Positions 27,178-34,678 of a stretch of 64,000 nt of DNA are shown in pieces. Position 1 is the first letter of the stretch; each line of letters opens with the position of its first letter. The stretch is taken from positions 124,001 to 188,000 of the forward strand of contig NZ_JAUUTZ010000004.1 in the NCBI RefSeq assembly GCF_030678915.1, read 5' to 3'. The notes under the pieces are model-generated. The model worked only from the letters and a program-made list of their open reading frames with translations. It had not been told where the DNA came from and made no database searches. This DNA comes from Paracoccus wurundjeri. GTDB lineage: Bacteria > Pseudomonadota > Alphaproteobacteria > Rhodobacterales > Rhodobacteraceae. A program made the translations under genes and the position numbers.

Positions 27178-27984
27178 ATGGACGGATTTGTGTCGATTGT
27201 TCGTGAAAAGGCGGAAGGCAAGGGGGGCTATGAAGGCGTCGTGGCCTATCTGCGCGAACAATTGCTTTCGGGCGAACTGAAAACCGGCGATTGCCTTTTG
27301 CCCGAAAGGGAGCTTTCGGCCCGTCTGGGCGTCAGTCGGCAGGTTCTGCGGGAAGCCCTGCGCGCATTGGCGATGATTGGCGCGGTCGAGATCCGCCATG
27401 GAGTCGGTACCATCGTCAGCCGGCCCGATGTCTCGACCCTGGGCGAATTCTTCACCTTCGCGCTGGCACAGCAGTCGGAGGTGATCGATGACATCATGGA
27501 AGCGCGGATCGCCATCGAACATCACGCCATCCGTCTTGCCTGTCGTCGTGCCGGGCAGGCCGATTTTGACCGCCTGGCCGAGCGTCTGTACGATATCGTG
27601 GAGACCATCCGCGATCCCGAGGCGGGCGGGCATGCCGATTTCCGCTTTCATGAAGCATTGGTGCAGGCGGGCGGCTCACCGACGCTGATCAGCCTTTATT
27701 CCTCGATCGCCTCTCTGATGATGCGCTCACATCTGGATCGCCGCGAGCAGATCATCCAGGTCGAGGGGATCAGGGAGTTCCTGATCGATCATCATCGCAA
27801 GATTTTCGAGGCTATTGTTGCGCGTGATGCGGGCGTCGCCGACGAATTGCTGACGCGTCATTTCGAGATCGGCGCTGATTTCAGGCGGCGGGCCGGCTTT
27901 CGCAGTGCGGCCGCCAATCTGCGCAATAGCGCGGCAGAGACCAATATCATCCAAGGAGAACAGAATGCAGATCGTGATCGGTAG
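27178..27984 (+). CDS. GntR-family regulator, FadR/FCD type
   Basis: A 268-residue regulator. The winged helix covers about residues 18-80 (GVVAYLREQLLSGELKTGDCLLPERELSARLGVSRQVLREALRAL-type sequence). The FCD domain shows the classic acidic and histidine ligands in EARIAIEHHAIRLAC, DFRFHEALVQAGG and the C-terminal DHHRKIFEAIVARD. The operator at 27156 suggests autoregulation. Its 3' end overlaps the rpiB-like gene by 20 bases, so it heads the operon to 32350 and probably controls it in response to a sugar acid or amino acid. Confidence 0.87.
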   Translation: MDGFVSIVREKAEGKGGYEGVVAYLREQLLSGELKTGDCLLPERELSARLGVSRQVLREALRALAMIGAVEIRHGVGTIVSRPDVSTLGEFFTFALAQQSEVIDDIMEARIAIEHHAIRLACRRAGQADFDRLAERLYDIVETIRDPEAGGHADFRFHEALVQAGGSPTLISLYSSIASLMMRSHLDRREQIIQVEGIREFLIDHHRKIFEAIVARDAGVADELLTRHFEIGADFRRRAGFRSAAANLRNSAAETNIIQGEQNADRDR

Positions 27985-28411
27985 CGACCACGCCGGGTAT
28001 CACCTGAAAGAGAGTGTCGTGGATTTCCTGCGTGAGCTTGGTCACGACCTTGTCGATATCGGCAGTTTCAATCCCGATCCGGTGGATTTTCCCGATATCG
28101 CGCGCAGTCTTTGCCAGAAAATCCGTAACGGAGAGGGCGAGCGTGGCCTGCTGATCTGTGGTACCGGCGTCGGGGCCGTCATTGCGGCCAACAAGATCAA
28201 GGGGATCCGGGCGGCTGTCTGTCATGACGTGCATTCGGCCCATCAGGCAGTCGAACATGACGATGTGAACGTGATGTGCATCGGGGCGCAGATCGTCGGA
28301 GCCTGGCTGGCGCGGGATCTGGTCCGCTCGTTTCTGGATGCTCGTTTCGTGCAGGATGACGATTTCATTCGCCGCGTCGAGAAGCTTGCGCAACTGGAAG
28401 AAGAAAATTGA
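27965..28411 (+). CDS. rpiB: RpiB/LacAB-family sugar-phosphate isomerase
   Basis: A 148-residue isomerase of the RpiB family, which interconverts aldose and ketose phosphates. D8-H9 in GSDHAGYHLK, catalytic C65 in LLICGTGVG, and HDVHSAHQAVEHDDVNV match the active site. ATG 27965 has a strong AGGAGA site inside the end of the regulator gene. In catabolic operons RpiB homologues often act on tetrose or modified pentose phosphates instead of ribose 5-phosphate. With the next gene, a 2-hydroxyacid-type dehydrogenase, a sugar-acid pathway is possible. Confidence 0.88.
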   Translation: MQIVIGSDHAGYHLKESVVDFLRELGHDLVDIGSFNPDPVDFPDIARSLCQKIRNGEGERGLLICGTGVGAVIAANKIKGIRAAVCHDVHSAHQAVEHDDVNVMCIGAQIVGAWLARDLVRSFLDARFVQDDDFIRRVEKLAQLEEEN

Positions 28412-28478
28412 CCGCCGCGGATGCCAAGCTGTCGCTTTGCATCGCGCTGGGAAGGTGAAATCTGAGAGGAGACAGACG

Positions 28479-29402
28479 ATGTCTGTGCAGACGAAGGGAA
28501 GTGTAGGCTTCCTTGGGCTGGGGGTCATGGGGCGTGAAATGGCCCGCAATCTGGCTGTGGCCGGTTTTGAGGTAAAGGCCTATGATGTTGTTCCGGCCGC
28601 GATCGATGCGATGGCGGAAACCGGTGTCACCCCTGCTGCGAGTATCGCGGATGCAGCCGCCGACGCCGATATCGTTATCTCGATGCTGCCCGATACGCCC
28701 CAGGTCGAAGAGGTCGTGCGTGGAGACGGGGGATTGCTGTCCGGCCCGCCGCGGGGCAGGCTTTATGTGGACATGAGCACCATCGCCCCCGAGGCGACCC
28801 GCAAACTGGCGGCCGATCTGCTGAAGGCAGGGGTTCAGATGCTGGATGCACCGGTGTCGGGCGGCCCCGTGGGCGCAAGGGATGCCACGCTGACGATCAT
28901 GGCCGGTGGTGAGGCCACGGCTTTCGAGCGGGCGCGCCCGTTCTTGCAGGGTATGGGAACGACGATCAACCATGTCGGCGCCTCGGGGGCCGGGCAGACG
29001 GTGAAGCTTTGCAACCAGCTGATCTGCGGCATCAATCTTCAGGCCATTTGTGAAGCCTTTGCATTAGGGAGGGCATGCGACATCGACCTTGTCCAGATGC
29101 GAGAGGTCCTGATGGGCGGGTCCGCCAATTCGTGGATGCTTGAAAATCTGGGTGCTGCGATGATCGAGGGCGATATTTCGGCCGGATTCCGCATCGATCT
29201 GATGATGAAGGATTTGCGTCTGGTGCTGGGCGCTGCGCAACAGAACCTCGTTCCACTTCCGGCGACCAGTCTCGTCACCTCGCAGTATATCGACGCGCAA
29301 GCCCATGGCGAGGGCGCGAACGGCAATCAGGCGCTGTTCCGGGTCTATGACCGCATGACGGGACGGCCGACCCGGCCCGACACCCCTGCGAGCCTCACAT
29401 GA
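28479..29402 (+). CDS. NAD-dependent beta-hydroxyacid dehydrogenase (3-hydroxyisobutyrate dehydrogenase-like)
   Basis: A 307-residue member of the 6-phosphogluconate/3-hydroxyisobutyrate dehydrogenase family. VGFLGLGVMGREMARNL near residues 9-25 binds NAD(P), DAPVSGGPVGARDATLTIM is the substrate-binding signature, and GAGQTVKLCNQ contains the catalytic lysine. The group includes hydroxyisobutyrate, tartronate semialdehyde and L-threonate dehydrogenases. The start has GAGAGGAGA upstream. Its stop overlaps the ABC permease start by four bases, tying this enzyme to the transporter. Confidence 0.9.
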   Translation: MSVQTKGSVGFLGLGVMGREMARNLAVAGFEVKAYDVVPAAIDAMAETGVTPAASIADAAADADIVISMLPDTPQVEEVVRGDGGLLSGPPRGRLYVDMSTIAPEATRKLAADLLKAGVQMLDAPVSGGPVGARDATLTIMAGGEATAFERARPFLQGMGTTINHVGASGAGQTVKLCNQLICGINLQAICEAFALGRACDIDLVQMREVLMGGSANSWMLENLGAAMIEGDISAGFRIDLMMKDLRLVLGAAQQNLVPLPATSLVTSQYIDAQAHGEGANGNQALFRVYDRMTGRPTRPDTPASLT

Positions 29403-30076
29403 TACTGGACTTCACGCTTATCATCGCCCGCTGGCAGATGCTGATGGACGGTGCCTGGCTGACCGTTCAACTGGCCGCGGTGACGACGCTGACGGGTTTT
29501 CTGGTCGGAACTCTTTGCGCCGTGGCGCGGCGGTCCCGCTTCCGCCTTGCCGCATCCACGGCGGGGCTCTATGTCGAAGCGATCCGAAATACGCCCTTTC
29601 TGGTGCAGATCTTCCTTGTCTATTTCGGCCTGTCGAGCCTTGGTCTGTCCTTGTCGGCGGTGACGGTCGCCATGATCGCCCTGACGATCAATGTGGGGGC
29701 CTATACCGCCGAGATCATGCGGGCCGGATTCGACTCGATCCATCGCGGCCAGTGGGAGGCCGCCGAGACATTGGGGCTGACGAAGGTCCAGCAATACTGG
29801 CATGTCGCGCTCAGGCCCGCGATGGAGCGGGTCTATCCGTCCCTGTCCAGCCAGTTCATATTGTTGATGCTGGCGTCTTCGGTGACTTCGCAGATTTCGA
29901 CCGAGGAACTGACGGCGGCTGCAAATTTCATCCAGTCCGAGACCTATCGCCCCCTCGAAACCTATCTGCTGATCGCGCTGATCTATGTCGCGCTTTCGCT
30001 GGCCATGCGCGTGGTCTTCTGGGGCATCGGCATGATCATCTTTCCCCGACGCCGACGCCTTGGAACCAGCTTGTAG
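29399..30076 (+). CDS. Amino-acid-type ABC transporter, permease
   Basis: A 225-residue HisM/GlnP-family permease. The first core helix region has YVEAIRNTPFLVQIFLVYFG, and the EAA loop reads RGQWEAAETLGLTKVQQYWH. About five membrane helices are expected. It begins inside the dehydrogenase stop (ATGA) and is followed nine bases later by a second permease. Together with 30782-31507 and 31553-32350 it forms one complete importer. Confidence 0.9.
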   Translation: MILDFTLIIARWQMLMDGAWLTVQLAAVTTLTGFLVGTLCAVARRSRFRLAASTAGLYVEAIRNTPFLVQIFLVYFGLSSLGLSLSAVTVAMIALTINVGAYTAEIMRAGFDSIHRGQWEAAETLGLTKVQQYWHVALRPAMERVYPSLSSQFILLMLASSVTSQISTEELTAAANFIQSETYRPLETYLLIALIYVALSLAMRVVFWGIGMIIFPRRRRLGTSL

Positions 30077-30085
30077 GATCTGAAA

Positions 30086-30760
30086 ATGGATACGGCTCTC
30101 AACCTTAACCATATCGGGTTCCTGCTTGATGGCGCGCTATGGACCCTTGTGCTCTCGCTGATGGCTTTCCTGGGCGGGGGTCTGGCGGGCTTTGCCGTCG
30201 CCATGGGGCGGATTGCCCCGCAGAGAATCATCCGCATCCTGACAACGGGTTATGTCCAGCTGGTTCAGGGCACGCCACTGCTGGTCATCATGTTCGTAAT
30301 CTATTTCGGATTGCCGACACTGGGCTTTTCCATATCGCCCCTGCTTGCGGCCGGCCTGTCGATGACCATCTATGTCAGCGCCTATCTGGGGGAAATCTGG
30401 CGCGGGGCCATTCAGTCCGTGCCGCGGGCCCAGTGGGAGGCTGCCGAATGTCTGGCGCTGAGCCGCGGGCAAAGGATGTTCAAGGTCATCCTGCCGCAGG
30501 CGATCCGGATCGCCACCCCGCCCACCGTGGGTTTTTCGGTTCAGATCATCAAGAATACTTCGCTTGCCTCTGTTGTGGGTTTTGTCGAACTGACCCGCGC
30601 GGGCCAGCTTATCAATAATTCGATCTTCGAGCCGTTCATGATCTATCTGATCATCGCCGGTCTTTATTTCTGCCTGTGCTTTCCCGTCTCTCTGCTCAGT
30701 CGACGGCTTGAGCGGACGGGTGTTGCTCGCGCGCAGAGGATCGAACTCGTCTCAGCCTGA
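30086..30760 (+). CDS. Amino-acid-type ABC transporter, permease
   Basis: A 224-residue permease of the same family as its upstream neighbour. VQLVQGTPLLVIMFVIYFGL and the EAA loop RAQWEAAECLALSRGQRMF are visible. The last helix ends in FPVSLLSRRLERTG. It presumably pairs with 29399-30076 in the inner membrane. The ATPase gene follows after 21 bases. Confidence 0.9.
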   Translation: MDTALNLNHIGFLLDGALWTLVLSLMAFLGGGLAGFAVAMGRIAPQRIIRILTTGYVQLVQGTPLLVIMFVIYFGLPTLGFSISPLLAAGLSMTIYVSAYLGEIWRGAIQSVPRAQWEAAECLALSRGQRMFKVILPQAIRIATPPTVGFSVQIIKNTSLASVVGFVELTRAGQLINNSIFEPFMIYLIIAGLYFCLCFPVSLLSRRLERTGVARAQRIELVSA

Positions 30761-30781
30761 CATTTCAAATCGGAGCGCCTC

Positions 30782-31507
30782 ATGTCCATCGTCGTCCTCG
30801 ACAATGTGAAAAAAAGTTTCGGTGCAGTAACGGTTCTGCATGGCGTGTCCTTCTCGGTCGAGAAAGGGCAGGTGATGGCCCTGATCGGCGCCAGCGGATC
30901 CGGCAAGAGTACCGCCCTGCGCTGCATCGACCGGCTGGAGCAGATCGACAGCGGCCGGATCGAGGTTTGCGGCCATCAGGTCGCCAGTGCCGATCTGGAT
31001 CTGCGCAAGCTGCGCCTGGATGTCGGCATCGTCTTCCAAAGCTATAACCTGTTTCCGCATCTGACGGTCGAACAGAATATCACGCTGGGTCCGGTTTCGG
31101 TGAAGCGGATGCCGAAATCCGAGGCAAGGAAGATCACCGCGGATGTATTGGCGAAGGTCGGGCTGGCCGACAAGGCCTCTGCCTATCCCGAACAGCTTTC
31201 GGGTGGCCAGCAACAGCGGGCGGCGATCGCACGATCACTGGCGATGCAGCCAAAGGTGATGCTGTTCGACGAGGTGACCTCGGCACTTGATCCCAAACTG
31301 ACCGGCGAGGTTCTTCGTGTGATCGAGCAGCTTGCCGATAGTGGCATGACGATGATCATGGTGACCCATGAGATGAATTTCGCGCGGCGTATCGCCGACC
31401 GGATCGTCTTCATGCATGACGGCAGAGTGCATGAACAAGGCGGCGCGGAGATTCTGTCTGCGCCCGCCACGCCTGAACTGCGCGATTTCGTTTCGAACGA
31501 ACTTTGA
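30782..31507 (+). CDS. Amino-acid-type ABC transporter, ATP-binding protein
   Basis: A 241-residue GlnQ-type ATPase. Walker A GASGSGKST lies at about residues 37-45, the Q-loop in VFQSYNLFPH, the signature LSGGQQQR near 139, Walker B VMLFDEVTSALDP, and the switch histidine in MVTHEMNFARR. It energises import by the two preceding permeases. A stem-loop directly after its stop separates it from the binding-protein gene. Confidence 0.93.
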   Translation: MSIVVLDNVKKSFGAVTVLHGVSFSVEKGQVMALIGASGSGKSTALRCIDRLEQIDSGRIEVCGHQVASADLDLRKLRLDVGIVFQSYNLFPHLTVEQNITLGPVSVKRMPKSEARKITADVLAKVGLADKASAYPEQLSGGQQQRAAIARSLAMQPKVMLFDEVTSALDPKLTGEVLRVIEQLADSGMTMIMVTHEMNFARRIADRIVFMHDGRVHEQGGAEILSAPATPELRDFVSNEL

Positions 31508-31509
31508 CG

Positions 31510-31532
31510 ATCGGGCAGCCTGAATGCCCGAT
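31510..31532 (+). promoter_or_regulatory. Intergenic stem-loop before the binding-protein gene
   Basis: A perfect 8-base stem ATCGGGCA / TGCCCGAT with a 7-base loop, lying between the ATPase stop (31507) and the binding-protein start (31553). There is no T tract, so it is not a full terminator. Such hairpins commonly protect or process transporter mRNA so that the binding protein is made in excess. It could also give partial termination. Confidence 0.5.
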
Positions 31533-31552
31533 ATATTGTGGAGGAGAAGATG

Positions 31553-32350
31553 ATGAAGAATCTTGGAAAGATGCTGGCCGCCGGCATGACGGTCGCTGTA
31601 TTGGCGCAGCTGCCCGTTACGGCTATGGCGGATCAATATGCCGATATCATGGCCGCTGGAAAGATCCGGGTCGCCACCGATCTTGCGATTCCGCCATCGG
31701 GTATGCTCGATGACGATCTGCAACCTATCGGGTCTGATGTCGAAACCGCGCGTCTGCTTGCCGAAGACTGGGGGCTGGAACTGGAATTCGTCGGGACCAC
31801 GGGCGCCACAAGGATCCCGAACCTGCAGACCAACAAGGCGGATATTGTTATTTCCACGCTGTCGGTCACGCCGGAACGGGCTGAAGTGATCGATTTTTCC
31901 GAAGCCTATGCCGCGCTTCGGTCAGTTGTCGGCGCTCCGGCAGATTCGGATATCTCGGGCTGGGAGGATGCCCAGGGACTTGCGATTTCCGTAACACGCG
32001 GCACCACTCAGGACACCCATCTGACGCCTCAGGCCGCAGAGCGTGGTTTCACCGTTACCAGATATGAGGATGACGCCACGTTGGTCACCGCCGCTGTCAG
32101 TGGGCAGGCCAAGGCCGTGGCCACCTCCGAAACGCTGGTGCAGCAGATCGGCGAGCGCAATCCCCAGCTTGCATTCGAACCGAAATTCACGATCGAAACC
32201 TTTGATCTGGCTATCGGCTTGCGCAAGGATGAACCGGAACTGAAGGCGAAGCTTGACGAATGGGTTGAGACCAATCTGAAAAATGGCAAACTGAACGACA
32301 TTTACGAGAAATATCACGGCGCGTCATTGCCCGAGGAAATGCTGCAATAG
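31553..32350 (+). CDS. Amino-acid-type ABC transporter, periplasmic binding protein
   Basis: A 265-residue family 3 solute-binding protein with a Sec signal peptide (MKNLGKMLAAGMTVAVLA to AMADQ). The mature start AAGKIRVATDLAIPPSG is normal, but the usual aromatic ligand residues of amino acid receptors are partly replaced. ADIVISTLSVTPERAEVIDFS and a C-terminal LNDIYEKYHG follow. Start taken at ATG 31553, six bases after GGAGGAG; ATG 31550 and GTG 31538 are in frame. Last gene of the FadR-led operon and followed by a terminator-like hairpin. Confidence 0.9.
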   Translation: MKNLGKMLAAGMTVAVLAQLPVTAMADQYADIMAAGKIRVATDLAIPPSGMLDDDLQPIGSDVETARLLAEDWGLELEFVGTTGATRIPNLQTNKADIVISTLSVTPERAEVIDFSEAYAALRSVVGAPADSDISGWEDAQGLAISVTRGTTQDTHLTPQAAERGFTVTRYEDDATLVTAAVSGQAKAVATSETLVQQIGERNPQLAFEPKFTIETFDLAIGLRKDEPELKAKLDEWVETNLKNGKLNDIYEKYHGASLPEEMLQ

Positions 32351-32378
32351 TCTGATATCATCACCAGCATCGGGCGGG

Positions 32379-32409
32379 CCTATGCGAGTGTTGATGTCGC
32401 TCGCATGGG
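32379..32409 (+). terminator. Candidate terminator after the FadR-led operon
   Basis: A 10-base stem CCTATGCGAG / CTCGCATGGG with one G-T wobble and an 11-base loop, followed by TCTTTCT. It sits 29 bases after the binding-protein stop, between two convergent operons (the next gene, 32486-33259, is on the minus strand). The weak T tract lowers confidence. Confidence 0.5.
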
Positions 32410-32485
32410 TCTTTCTGCGCGGCATTTTTATCGTCTTTCAAGGCAGATGGCGCCCCGTCGTGGGTCAGGCGTGTCTGAAAGGCAA

Positions 32486-33259
32486 TTACTGAATCTCGTT
32501 GATATAGACATCGTCGCTTGTTGTCGCGCGATGTGAGTTCAGCAGGATGGGCTGCGCCTGTTCGTCATAAGCCACCTCCAGCAGCACCAGCACGGCGGCG
32601 GGATGCGACAGGTTCAGCAATGCGCGATCTTCAGCATCCGCGATACTTGCTTCGATCTGTTCGCGAATGGCTGAAATTTTGAGCCCGTATTCGTTCCACA
32701 GCATCGGATACAGCCGCGCCGGAACCCAGGCGGGGTCTGTCGGGAAACCAGGGACCAGCCGACAAGGTATCACGATCGTCTCATGCATGACCGGACGGTC
32801 ATTCACCAGACGCAGACGATGCAATGCATGAACCTGGGTGCCCTCTGGAATCGCTAGCCGTCGCGCTTCGTCGGTGGTTGCTGCGCGGGATTGCAGATCC
32901 AATACCCGCGCGGTGGAGTTCTGCAAATCACCGGCGCGGGAATGCAGCCGGAAATATGTGTAGTAAAAGCGCAGTGAATGACGCGGCGTACGCCCGGTAA
33001 CGACCGTCCCGGTCTTGCGCCGCCTTGCAAGTGTCCCTTCCGACACCAATTCGCCCAACGCGCGTCTGATGGTGCCAACCGAGACACGAAATTCCAGTGC
33101 AAGCGCGGTTTCAGACGGCAGGACGGTTCCTGTCGGCCATTCGCCGGAAGTGATTCTTTCGGCAATCTGGTTTGCAACCGCCCGATACATCGGGGCGTAG
33201 GCAGTATCTTTGTTTAAAATTTCATCACTCCCATCGTTCCGGCTGACCGCCTTTGGCAT
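32486..33259 (-). CDS. GntR-family regulator, HutC/UTRA type
   Basis: A 257-residue regulator. The winged helix (about residues 25-90) reads YRAVANQIAERITSGEWPTG and VSVGTIRRALGELVSEGTL. The UTRA ligand domain follows, with VHALHRLRLVNDRPVMHETI and a C-terminal VLVLLEVAYDEQAQPILLNS, standard HutC-branch sequence. It is divergent from the M20 peptidase/peptide transporter operon starting at 33380, with an inverted repeat in the shared gap, so it is the likely local regulator of that operon. Confidence 0.88.
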   Translation of the reverse strand: MPKAVSRNDGSDEILNKDTAYAPMYRAVANQIAERITSGEWPTGTVLPSETALALEFRVSVGTIRRALGELVSEGTLARRRKTGTVVTGRTPRHSLRFYYTYFRLHSRAGDLQNSTARVLDLQSRAATTDEARRLAIPEGTQVHALHRLRLVNDRPVMHETIVIPCRLVPGFPTDPAWVPARLYPMLWNEYGLKISAIREQIEASIADAEDRALLNLSHPAAVLVLLEVAYDEQAQPILLNSHRATTSDDVYINEIQ

Positions 33260-33316
33260 TTCATTGAACTGATCGCGGCAGCGGTCTTGACGTCAAGCCC
33301 ACAGTTCTGTTTATTT

Positions 33317-33331
33317 CTATATAGTTTATAG
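33317..33331 (+). promoter_or_regulatory. Candidate operator for the HutC-type regulator
   Basis: Perfect inverted repeat CTATA-N5-TATAG in an A/T-rich stretch of the 120-base gap between the divergent GntR regulator and the M20 peptidase gene. The position, 49 bases from the peptidase start and 58 from the regulator start, suits control of both promoters. The match is short, so chance cannot be excluded. Confidence 0.4.
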
Positions 33332-33379
33332 TTTTCATCATGCGCCGCAAGCGCCCATTTGGAAGCAAGCGACATCAGA

Positions 33380-34657
33380 ATGACCCAGAACATGGCATTT
33401 GCCCGGGCCGACAGGCTGATCGAGACCGACCTGAATCTGGCGGTGGCGGATCTTGCACGGATGGTTACGACGGATACGACATTTCCACCCGGTGCGGGCT
33501 ATGATGCGTTTGCCACGTTGATGGAAAGCATTCTGGCGCCATTGCGGATGACCACACGGCGGGTCACCGTGCCCAAGGATTTATGGCATGTCGAAGACGG
33601 GCCGGCCTTTGGCGCGCGGACCAATCTGATTGCGGATATGCAGGGCGATCTTCCGGTTTGCAGTCTTTACTTCCATGTTGACACTGTTTGCGCCGCGCGT
33701 GGCTGGATGCGTGATCCTTTTCGGTTGACCGAAGAAGAGGGCGTTCTTTATGGCCTTGGCGCCGCCGATATGAAAGGCGCCATTGCCGCGACCGTTCACG
33801 CCCTGCGCGTAGCCAAGAAAACTGGCCTGCAATTGGCCTATCGTCCGCAACTGCTGCTATGCACCGATGAGGAAGGCGGACTTTATCCCGGCATTCGCTA
33901 TCTGGCGGAACAAGGCTTGATCGACGGGCATCTGTTGAACTTCAACGGCTCGGCCGGACCGCGGATCTGGGGAGGCTGCTTTGGCAGCTTCAATCTTCAG
34001 GTCACTGTGGACGGTTTCGCCGCCCATGCCGCCGATCGTGCGCAGCGGGGTGTGAATGCGATCGAGGCGGCATTGCCGATGATGCAGGCGGCGCAAGATC
34101 TGCGGCCGTCTATTGCTGCACGAGTCTCGGACCTGCCGGCACAGCCCGGAGCAGAGCCGCTGCGGCCGCAGATTGCGGTTACGGTGGCGAATGGGGGAAC
34201 CTGCGGCGGTCAGGTGCCAGACCGTTTCACCTTTGTTGTTTCGCGTCGTTACGCCCCCGAAGAGGATTTCGCAGCCGCCCGGGCCGAGATCGAAACCGCG
34301 CTTTCCGCCGCGTGCCCGACAGGCGCACGCCCTCGCTTCGACCTGATCGGCCATTTGACCCCCACGGCAGATCCCGAAGGGCCGCATTACCCGCGCTGGA
34401 TCAAAGCGGTTCAGCACGGTTTCGGCTATGATGCGGAAGAGTTCGTGAAATACGGCGCCGTCAGCGCATCGGATTCAGGTTATGTCCAGCAGGCCGGGGT
34501 GGCGCAAGAGATCATTCTGGGCGGGTTGATCCGTCCGGCGGCGAATGCCCATGGCGCCGAGGAACACACCACCCGCGCCGATCTTGCCGCATTGTCGCGC
34601 GCGATATTGGCCTATCTGGCCGATGATTTCGCGGCCGAGCTTAATCCAGACAAATAA
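33380..34657 (+). CDS. M20-family metallopeptidase/deacylase
   Basis: A 425-residue member of the M20 (ArgE/DapE/carboxypeptidase G2) family, zinc-dependent cytoplasmic amidohydrolases acting on peptides or N-acyl amino acids. The metal-binding histidine is in CSLYFHVDTV (H-x-D), the shared aspartate in YGLGAADMKGA, and the catalytic and metal glutamates in LLCTDEEGGLYPG. VDGFAAHAAD marks the dimerisation domain histidine region. Start uncertain: ATG 33380 preferred over ATG 33392 and TTG 33359. First gene of an operon with a peptide ABC transporter, 21 bases before its binding protein. Confidence 0.88.
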   Translation: MTQNMAFARADRLIETDLNLAVADLARMVTTDTTFPPGAGYDAFATLMESILAPLRMTTRRVTVPKDLWHVEDGPAFGARTNLIADMQGDLPVCSLYFHVDTVCAARGWMRDPFRLTEEEGVLYGLGAADMKGAIAATVHALRVAKKTGLQLAYRPQLLLCTDEEGGLYPGIRYLAEQGLIDGHLLNFNGSAGPRIWGGCFGSFNLQVTVDGFAAHAADRAQRGVNAIEAALPMMQAAQDLRPSIAARVSDLPAQPGAEPLRPQIAVTVANGGTCGGQVPDRFTFVVSRRYAPEEDFAAARAEIETALSAACPTGARPRFDLIGHLTPTADPEGPHYPRWIKAVQHGFGYDAEEFVKYGAVSASDSGYVQQAGVAQEIILGGLIRPAANAHGAEEHTTRADLAALSRAILAYLADDFAAELNPDK

Positions 34658-34678
34658 GTCCAACCGAGGAGTTCCAGA

